From Streptomyces sulfonofaciens (GTDB lineage: Bacteria > Actinomycetota > Actinomycetes > Streptomycetales > Streptomycetaceae), in the NCBI RefSeq assembly GCF_014656295.1, contig NZ_BNCD01000019.1, forward strand, positions 1 to 64,000: 64,000 bases of DNA, written 5' to 3'. The stretch's first letter is position 1; every line of letters begins with the position of its first letter. A program made the translations under genes and the position numbers. Below the pieces are notes generated by a model. That model was given only the letters and a program-made list of their open reading frames with translations. It did no database searches and was not told where the DNA came from. Positions 58,817 through 64,000 of the stretch are shown here, piece by piece.

Positions 58817-60220
58817 ATGTCCACTTTAAGGAAGCGAAAGTCCCGTGCGGCCGCGGCCGCCGAGGAGCCCCGCACCGCCGCGGACGCCGGGCAGGCGCCC
58901 GCGACCGCGGAGACCGGCGGCACCGGTGGCCCGGGCGCGCGGCGCGGGCTCCGCGCCGCGCGCCCACGCCGCCGGGGACGCACCTGCGCCGTCTGCGGAC
59001 TGCTGTCCACCGGACTGGTCGGGGCCCTGCTCACCGCGGGCCACCCGGGCGGGCCCGGGGCCGGCGACGGCGCGAAGGCGGCCGTGAAGGCGCCGGCGCC
59101 GGTGCGGCACGCCCCCACGGCCCGCACGACCCCGCCGTGGGACGGCGAAGCGAAGGTGATCGGGGACGGCTCGACCTCGTACACCGGGCCCCAGCCGCAC
59201 CAACTGAAACCCGAGAAGCTGAAGCCCGGTCAGAAGCCGCCGCAGTTCGTTGTCTTCTCCTGGGACGGCGCCCTGGAGAACGACGACCACTTCTTCTCCC
59301 GCTTCCGCAAGGTCGCCAAGGCGAACGACGCCCACATGACGTTCTTCCTCAGCGGTATCTACCTGCTGCCGAAGGCGCGCCGCACCCTCTACCACCCGCC
59401 GAAGCACGCCCCGGGCTCGGCCGCCATCGACTTCCCGACCGACGAGCACATCCGGTGGACCCTGGAGCAGCTTCGGCTGGCGTGGCAGGACGGCGACGAG
59501 ATCGGCACCCACTTCAACGGCCACTTCTGCGCGCCCGACCCGGGCGGCGGCGGCACCTGGACCACCGGGCAGTGGAAGAAGGAGATGTCCCAGGCCTACT
59601 CCTTCGTCCAGAACTGGAAGACGGACACCGGTTTCAAGGACCTTGCGCCGCTGCCCTTCGACTACGCTCAGGAACTGGTCGGCGGACGTGCGCCGTGCCT
59701 GGAGGGCCAGAAGAACCTGCTGCCCGCCGAGAAGGCGCTCGGCTGGCGCTACGACGCCAGCTCGCCCGGCGACTTCCAGCAGTGGCCGGCGAAGAAGGGC
59801 GGGGTGTGGGACTTCCCCCTGCAACTGCTGCCCTATCCGGGCAAGGACCTCCAGGTGCTGTCCATGGACTTCAACTTCCTCTACAACCAGTCCGGTGACG
59901 AGACCGAGGGCGACCCGGCCCGGTACCCGCAGTGGGAGAAGGAGACCCGCCAGGGGTACCTCAACGGCTTCGAGCGCGCCTACAACGGCAGCCGCGCCCC
60001 GCTGTTCGTGGGCAACCACTTCGAGACCTGGAACGGCGGACTCTACATGCAGGCGGTGGAGGACGTCGTGAAGGCGGTGTGCACCAAGAAGGACGTGCGC
60101 TGCGTGTCGTTCAAGGAGCTGTGCGACTGGCTGGACGTCCAGGACCCGGCCGTCCTGGCCAAGCTGCGCAACCTGGACCCGGGCGAGGCGCCCGACTGGG
60201 CCGCGTTCCTCGGGAAGTAG
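58817..60220 (+). CDS. Secreted polysaccharide deacetylase-like protein
   Basis: The 467-residue protein has a basic N-terminus and one hydrophobic segment (CAVCGLLSTGLVGALLTAG, about 55-75), so it is membrane-anchored or secreted. The catalytic domain resembles NodB-like deacetylases: QFVVFSWDGALENDD replaces the usual TFDDG, and GDEIGTHFNGHFC carries the H-x3-H zinc pair. The final part (LFVGNHFETWNGGLYMQAVEDVV) completes the barrel. The substrate is probably an extracellular or cell-wall glycan. Unlike canonical members only one Asp is seen in the first motif. The ATG at 58817 has a weak AAGAGA ribosome site 6 nt upstream. A strong terminator follows. Confidence 0.82.
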   Translation: MSTLRKRKSRAAAAAEEPRTAADAGQAPATAETGGTGGPGARRGLRAARPRRRGRTCAVCGLLSTGLVGALLTAGHPGGPGAGDGAKAAVKAPAPVRHAPTARTTPPWDGEAKVIGDGSTSYTGPQPHQLKPEKLKPGQKPPQFVVFSWDGALENDDHFFSRFRKVAKANDAHMTFFLSGIYLLPKARRTLYHPPKHAPGSAAIDFPTDEHIRWTLEQLRLAWQDGDEIGTHFNGHFCAPDPGGGGTWTTGQWKKEMSQAYSFVQNWKTDTGFKDLAPLPFDYAQELVGGRAPCLEGQKNLLPAEKALGWRYDASSPGDFQQWPAKKGGVWDFPLQLLPYPGKDLQVLSMDFNFLYNQSGDETEGDPARYPQWEKETRQGYLNGFERAYNGSRAPLFVGNHFETWNGGLYMQAVEDVVKAVCTKKDVRCVSFKELCDWLDVQDPAVLAKLRNLDPGEAPDWAAFLGK

Positions 60221-60256
60221 CGGCTCGGCGCATCCGGCCGGCGGGGCCGGCGGCAG

Positions 60257-60291
60257 CGGTCCCCGCGCCCCTGGGAGGGGCGCGGGGACCG
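60257..60291. terminator. Terminator between convergent deacetylase and GH18 genes
   Basis: Fifteen-bp perfect arms (60257-60271 and 60277-60291) with a 5-nt loop, 37 nt after the deacetylase-like stop and 21 nt beyond the GH18 stop. Confidence 0.85.
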
Positions 60292-60311
60292 ACCGCCTGC
60301 CGGGGGCGGGG

Positions 60312-61712
60312 TCAGCCCGCGTACTGGGCGAAGACCTTCGTGTAGTCCCAGGCCGACTGTCCGACGCCGGAGCAACTGTCCGCTCCGCCGCCGGTGCAGG
60401 GCCGGTCCCGGTTGACGGACCAGAAGGTCAGCCGTGCGAGGTGGTGCTGCTGTGCGTAGCCGAGGATGGTGCGGAAGTCGGCCACGGTGACGGTCTCGCC
60501 GTCGTCGGTGACACCGTTCATCGAGGAGATGCCGCTGTGCCGCCATGCCTCGTCGTCGCTGTAGCCGTAGGCGGACTTCAGCGCGTTCTTGAGGCCGTCG
60601 GCGGCCCGGGTGGTGAGGGTGCCCATGTTCTGGCCGGCGCCGCCGAAGTCGAACGGCATGATGGTCCAACTGTCGACGGTGAGGCCGGACTGCGCACCGC
60701 GGTTGATGAGGCTGGTGTCGGGCCCGCTCTGACCGGTGCCGAAGGTGATGTACACCTTGATGCCCGGGTTGTTGGCCTTGATCGTCTTCAGCGCGTCCAC
60801 GGTGCGCTGCTGCACGGTGGGGTTGCTGTAGGCGTCGGCCTCGATGTCGATGTCGATGGCCTTGAGCCCGTAGGCGTTGATCACCTTCTGGTAGGCGGCG
60901 GCGAGTTCGCCCGCGCTGGAGCAGGAGCTCTCCAGTTTGTTGCCGCTCCAGCCGCCGAAGGACGGGATGACGTCGCCGCCCGCGCCGCGCACCGTGTTGA
61001 TGGTCCCCTGGTCCACCCCGCCGGTCAGCGGACGGCTGCCGTCCCACTGCGGGTTGCAGTAGCCGTTGCTGAGGACGAAGGCCAGGGTGAACCACTTGAC
61101 GCCGGTGGCGTTCATGACGGTGGTGGGGTTCGGCGGGCTGCCCCAGCCGTTGTAGAGGTACGGGGCCACGGCCATGGCGCCGGGGGCCGGGGTGCTGCCG
61201 CCGTCGCCCGGGGCGGGCGCGTTCCACTTCTGGTTGGCGGCGCCGGTACAGGTCCAGATCTGCAGCCGGGTGCCGTTGGCGGAGGTGTTGTCGGTGGCGT
61301 CAAGACACTTGTCGGCGGCGGAGTTGACGATGTCGTGGGCGGAGTTCACCGACCACTTCTGGTTGGCGCCGCCCGTGCAGTCCCACAACTGGACCTTGGC
61401 GCCGTCGGCCGTGCTCCGGTCGACGACGTCGAGGCACTTGCCGAGCGCGCGGATCGTGCCGTCGCCGTTCACGGACCACTGCTGGGCGGCGGAGCCGTTG
61501 CAGTCGTAGAGCTGCACCGGCGTGCCGTTCGCGGAGCTGGCCGCGGCCACGTCCACGCACTTGCCGCCGAGGCCGGTGATGGTGCCGGTGTCGGCGGAGG
61601 CGGTGGGCGCCTGGACCATGCCGAGGGCGAGGACGGGGGCGACGAGCAGCGGAAGCAGGCGCAGGGGCCTTGCGAGGAGCCGCCTGGCGGACCCCGTGAG
61701 CGGTTTCCTCAT
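60312..61712 (-). CDS. Secreted GH18 chitinase-like enzyme with CBM13 module
   Basis: A 466-residue precursor: signal peptide ending ASA (about residue 40), a ricin-type CBM13 lectin (about 42-163; repeats CVDVAAASSANGTPVQLYDC, CLDVVDRSTADGAKVQLWDC, CLDATDNTSANGTRLQIWTC), a Gly/Pro linker, and a GH18 barrel. The catalytic D-x-D-x-E is IDIDIE with Glu291, and FGGWSGNKLESSC precedes it as in actinobacterial chitinases of this subgroup. It probably cleaves chitin or related GlcNAc polymers. The ATG overlaps the GH16 stop by ATGA, so translation is coupled. Its lectin module is nearly identical in part to that of the upstream gene. Confidence 0.9.
   Translation of the reverse strand: MRKPLTGSARRLLARPLRLLPLLVAPVLALGMVQAPTASADTGTITGLGGKCVDVAAASSANGTPVQLYDCNGSAAQQWSVNGDGTIRALGKCLDVVDRSTADGAKVQLWDCTGGANQKWSVNSAHDIVNSAADKCLDATDNTSANGTRLQIWTCTGAANQKWNAPAPGDGGSTPAPGAMAVAPYLYNGWGSPPNPTTVMNATGVKWFTLAFVLSNGYCNPQWDGSRPLTGGVDQGTINTVRGAGGDVIPSFGGWSGNKLESSCSSAGELAAAYQKVINAYGLKAIDIDIEADAYSNPTVQQRTVDALKTIKANNPGIKVYITFGTGQSGPDTSLINRGAQSGLTVDSWTIMPFDFGGAGQNMGTLTTRAADGLKNALKSAYGYSDDEAWRHSGISSMNGVTDDGETVTVADFRTILGYAQQHHLARLTFWSVNRDRPCTGGGADSCSGVGQSAWDYTKVFAQYAG
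61465..61555. repeat. 91-bp direct repeat, copy 1 (GH18 lectin module)
   Basis: Identical over 91 bp to 61962-62052. It encodes the end of one lectin repeat and the start of the next (ANGTPVQLYDCNGSAAQQW). Identity at silent positions points to recent duplication or gene conversion. Confidence 0.9.
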
Positions 61713-62980
61713 CCCATCGTCCACTTCTGGTTGGCGGCGCCGGTGCAGGTCCAGATCTGCAGCCGGGTGCCGTTGGCCGAGTTGTTGTCCGTGACGTCCA
61801 GGCACTTGTTGGCCTGGAGGTTGACGATGTCGTGGGTGGCCGTGTTCACCGTCCACCGCTGGTTCCCGCCTCCGGTGCAGTCCCACAACTGGAGTTTGGC
61901 GCCGTCGGCCGTGCTGTTGTCGACCACGTCGAGGCACTTGCCGAGGGCCCGCAGGCTGTCACCGTTCACGGACCACTGCTGGGCGGCGGAGCCGTTGCAG
62001 TCGTAGAGCTGCACCGGCGTGCCGTTCGCGGAGCTGGCCGCGGCCACGTCCATGCACTTGCCGTTGGTGTTGCGGATGGCCTGGCCGCCGGTGCCGCCAC
62101 CGCCGTCGCTGGTGGAGACGTGCACGTAGTCGACGACGAGCTGCTGCGGGAAGGAGGTGCCGCCGTCGGGGTCACCGGGCCAGTAGCCGCCGACCGCCAG
62201 GTTCAGGATGAGGAAGAACGACTTGTTGAACACCCACTGGTTGCCGCCGACGTCGGCCGGGGTGCGGGTCTCGTAGACGTTGCCGTCCACGGACCACTTG
62301 ATCGAGTTGGGCGCCCAGTCGATGGCGAAGGTGTGGAAGTTGTCGGCGAACGCCTGGCCACCGGGCAGGGTGTAACCCGCGCCGATGCCGCCGGAGCCGG
62401 AGTAACCGGGGCCGTGGATGGTGCCGTGCACGGTGCCCGGCTCCTTGCCGATGTTCTCCATGATGTCGATCTCGCCCTGGTCGGGCCAGCCGCCCCCGCC
62501 GTTGCCGAGCATCCAGAAGGCGGGCCACATGCCCTGGCCCCGCGGAATCTTCATCCGGGTCTCGATGTGCCCGTACTGGGCGCTGAACTTCCCGGCGGTG
62601 TTCATCCGTGCGGAGGTGTACTCGCACCGGCCGTACCAGCAGTTGTAGTTGCCGGGGTTCTCACGGCGTGCGGTGATCACCAGGTGCCCCTGGCCGTCCA
62701 GCGCGGCGTTGGCGTTGCCGGCGGTGTAGTACTGCCGTTCGTGGTTGTTGACGTTGTCGCCGGTCTCCAACTGCCAGCGGGTGCCGTTGACGGCGGAACC
62801 CGCGGCCCCGTCGAAGTCCTCGGTGAACGCGGCCTGCAGGGCGGGCGACGCCTCGGCCGTCGCGGCGGTGGGGGCCGCGGGGGCCGCGCCTGCCGCTGCG
62901 GCGGCCGGAACCAGCGCGCCCGAGGCGCACAGGACGGCGGCGGCCCAGACGACGAGCCGGCGTCTCCAGGGATCACGCAT
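61709..62980 (-). CDS. Secreted GH16 beta-1,3-glucanase-like enzyme with CBM13 module
   Basis: A 423-residue precursor with a Sec signal peptide (first 35-40 residues), a GH16 domain (about 50-290) and a C-terminal CBM13 lectin (about 300-423). The catalytic motif is GEIDIMENIG with Glu170 and Glu175, and MWPAFWMLGNGGGGWPDQG precedes it, typical of laminarinases. Three lectin repeats follow, closely matching those of the GH18 enzyme. It is the first gene of a two-gene operon, with a promoter at 63084-63112 overlapping an inverted repeat, so it is probably induced by a glycan-derived signal. Confidence 0.92.
   Translation of the reverse strand: MRDPWRRRLVVWAAAVLCASGALVPAAAAAGAAPAAPTAATAEASPALQAAFTEDFDGAAGSAVNGTRWQLETGDNVNNHERQYYTAGNANAALDGQGHLVITARRENPGNYNCWYGRCEYTSARMNTAGKFSAQYGHIETRMKIPRGQGMWPAFWMLGNGGGGWPDQGEIDIMENIGKEPGTVHGTIHGPGYSGSGGIGAGYTLPGGQAFADNFHTFAIDWAPNSIKWSVDGNVYETRTPADVGGNQWVFNKSFFLILNLAVGGYWPGDPDGGTSFPQQLVVDYVHVSTSDGGGGTGGQAIRNTNGKCMDVAAASSANGTPVQLYDCNGSAAQQWSVNGDSLRALGKCLDVVDNSTADGAKLQLWDCTGGGNQRWTVNTATHDIVNLQANKCLDVTDNNSANGTRLQIWTCTGAANQKWTMG
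61962..62052. repeat. 91-bp direct repeat, copy 2 (GH16 lectin module)
   Basis: Identical to 61465-61555. Shorter identical blocks also link the other lectin repeats of the two genes (about 61230-61285 with 61727-61785). Confidence 0.9.
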
Positions 62981-63083
62981 GGAGCATCACTTCACTTTCC
63001 ATGTGGGGTCATGCCCATGACAGGACATGGCAAAAAGTGAGAGCCGTGGGGAGAACACGTGACGCACTTACTTCAAGGGTTGA

Positions 63084-63112
63084 TTTAAAGAGGCCCCGGG
63101 CGACTTGGTCAA
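63084..63112 (-). promoter_or_regulatory. Promoter of the GH16-GH18 operon
   Basis: On the minus strand TTGACC (63107-63112) and TTTAAA (63084-63089) are separated by 17 bp. The predicted leader is about 95 nt. The -35 is inside the left arm of the inverted repeat at 63098-63137, so a bound protein would block it. Confidence 0.6.
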
Positions 63113-63137
63113 GAGATATGTCTGGACCAAGTCGCCC
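63098..63137. promoter_or_regulatory. Extended inverted repeat over the GH16 promoter
   Basis: Perfect 13-bp arms GGGCGACTTGGTC (63098-63110) and its complement (63125-63137) are 14 bp apart. Read on the minus strand, the upstream part contains TGGTCCAGACAT, close to the TGGTCCAGACCT direct-repeat element described for Streptomyces chitinase promoters. This suggests substrate-dependent control. Confidence 0.55.
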
Positions 63138-63234
63138 CGGGAGCCGGCCCCGCACCCGGCTCGGACGTCCGCCTCCGTCTCCGCTCCCGAACCCCATGCA
63201 CACCTGTGCGTGAACGTCAAGACGCGCCAAGGGG

Positions 63235-63263
63235 TTGAAAAGAAGCCAATCGCCCCCTACATT
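63235..63263 (+). promoter_or_regulatory. Promoter of the sugar-binding lipoprotein gene
   Basis: TTGAAA (63235-63240) and TACATT (63258-63263) are 17 bp apart, giving a leader of about 60 nt to the GTG at 63329. Confidence 0.6.
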
Positions 63264-63289
63264 CCTCGCACCTTGCCCAGGTACATCGA

Positions 63290-63304
63290 TTAACCACCCG
63301 TTAA
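63290..63304. promoter_or_regulatory. TTAAC dyad in the lipoprotein gene leader
   Basis: TTAAC-CACCC-GTTAA is a perfect 5-bp inverted repeat with a 5-bp spacer just after the predicted transcription start, a position suited to a repressor such as a LacI-type protein. Confidence 0.4.
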
Positions 63305-63328
63305 CCGCATGGTTGGAGGCACCCCGCT

Positions 63329-64000
63329 GTGCGCTCACCGCTGACTCGGCGCGGCCTGCTCGCCGCCGGTTCCGGCCTGGCCGCCGCAACCGCCCTGCCG
63401 GCCCTGTCCGGCTGCTCCGCCCTGGCCGCGGCGGACTCCGATCCCGACACGCTCGTCGTGCACACCCAACTCGGCACCACCGCGCCCGGCTCCCCCACCT
63501 ACCTCGCGGCCCTGGACCGGTTCCGCAAGGAGAACCCGGGGATCAGGGTGAGGAGCATCGTCAACGGCGACGACCTCGCGCAGGTCTACGAGACCGCGCG
63601 CCTGGCCCGCAAGGAAGCGGACGTCGTCATGGTCAACCTCTACGACAAGACCCTGGCGTGGACGGACGTCGGCGCCACCGTCGACGTCAAGGACCAGTTG
63701 GACGCCTGGGGACTGCGCGAGCGGGTGCTGCCCGCGGCGCTCGACGCGTGGACCGACGCCAGGGGCAGGCTCCGGGGCTTCCCGTACTTCGCCACGAACT
63801 GGCCCGTCGCGTACAACAGGTCCCTGCTGGAGCGGGCGGGCGTCGACGCGGTGCCGACGACCGGGGACGCACTGATCGCCGCCGCCCGCAGGCTGCGGGC
63901 CAAGGGGATCGCTCCGGTGACGGTGGGCGGCAACGACTGGACCGGGCAGAAGCTGCTCGCCCAGGTCATCCAGACCTTTCTGACCGAGGACGAGGCCCGG
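63329..64000 (+). CDS. Sugar ABC transporter substrate-binding lipoprotein (partial)
   Basis: The first 224 residues are visible; the gene runs off the right edge. It begins at a GTG with GGAGG about 9 nt upstream and is not closed by a stop. The N-terminus is a Tat-type lipoprotein signal: LTRRGLLAAG with the lipobox LSGC. The mature part is a cluster of family 1 solute-binding features (TLVVHTQLGT, PTYLAALDRFRKENPGIRV, ADVVMVNLYDKTLAW, GFPYFATNWPVAYNRSLLERAGVDAVP), as in carbohydrate-binding proteins. With the divergent glycan hydrolase genes it would import released oligosaccharides through permeases probably encoded to the right. Confidence 0.88.
   Translation, partial: MRSPLTRRGLLAAGSGLAAATALPALSGCSALAAADSDPDTLVVHTQLGTTAPGSPTYLAALDRFRKENPGIRVRSIVNGDDLAQVYETARLARKEADVVMVNLYDKTLAWTDVGATVDVKDQLDAWGLRERVLPAALDAWTDARGRLRGFPYFATNWPVAYNRSLLERAGVDAVPTTGDALIAAARRLRAKGIAPVTVGGNDWTGQKLLAQVIQTFLTEDEAR

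Larger units (their letters stand above)
62981..63328. other. Divergent promoter region of the glycan locus
   Basis: This 348-bp AT-richer region carries promoters for the GH16-GH18 operon and for the sugar-binding lipoprotein gene, an extended inverted repeat, a GCACA-CC-TGTGC palindrome (63198-63209) and a TTAAC dyad. No gene is present. Confidence 0.7.

Overview
The window is high-GC actinobacterial DNA, most likely Streptomyces or a close relative. The evidence is the very strong third-position G/C bias, frequent GTG starts, nine genes with a -10 hexamer 6-8 nt before the start codon (leaderless type), Tat lipoprotein signals, and sets of neighbouring genes known from streptomycetes: the ethylmalonyl-CoA pathway block, an srsABC-like phenolic lipid operon, and secreted glycan hydrolases with ricin-type lectin modules. 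I see no rRNA, tRNA, CRISPR array, insertion sequence, prophage or replication origin.

Layout. 0-11 kb: a DUF6158-like small protein, a Vms1/baeRF-like protein, an ABC-F ATPase, a PAP2 phosphatase, a SAM methyltransferase, a lone GvpL/F protein translationally coupled to a LigD-type primase-polymerase, and an NDH-2-like flavoprotein next to transketolase. 11-24 kb: small proteins, an arginase-fold protein with changed metal ligands, then a minus-strand block of peptide and cell-wall peptide hydrolases (M55, M20, S9, LD-carboxypeptidase), a decayed PatG-like gene, an SRPBCC protein, and a radical SAM gene with a LexA-type box. 24-39 kb: ethylmalonyl-CoA pathway genes (double-domain 3-hydroxyacyl-CoA dehydrogenase, TetR and AraC regulators, then ccr-meaA-lyase-MaoC-acyl-CoA dehydrogenase), followed by psd-pssA for phosphatidylserine/ethanolamine synthesis. 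39-45 kb: glycerate kinase, NUDIX, sirtuin, and DNA alkylation repair (alkA-type fusion plus ogt). 45-49 kb: UbiA prenyltransferase divergent from srsABC, then a GtrA-like membrane protein. 49-60 kb: a macro domain protein, an FAD oxidoreductase, a gamma-glutamyltransferase-like protein, a response regulator-kinase-lipoprotein operon, a class A PBP whose transpeptidase active site is altered, and a secreted deacetylase-like protein. 60-64 kb: an overlapping GH16-GH18 gene pair, both with CBM13 modules, divergent from a Tat-type sugar-binding lipoprotein that runs off the right edge.

How the genes work together. The 24-37 kb block would convert acetyl-CoA-derived C4 units through crotonyl-, ethylmalonyl-, methylsuccinyl- and mesaconyl-CoA to glyoxylate and propionyl-CoA, which also supplies extender units for polyketides. 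The srs block would make and modify alkylresorcinol membrane lipids. The right end looks like an inducible beta-glucan/chitin utilisation locus. The most notable regulatory signals are a pair of identical dyads around a good promoter upstream of ccr, a shared 11-bp motif upstream of srsA and of the GtrA gene, the LexA-type box, and an extended dyad over the GH16 promoter. Functions are inferred from reading protein motifs; no database search was run.
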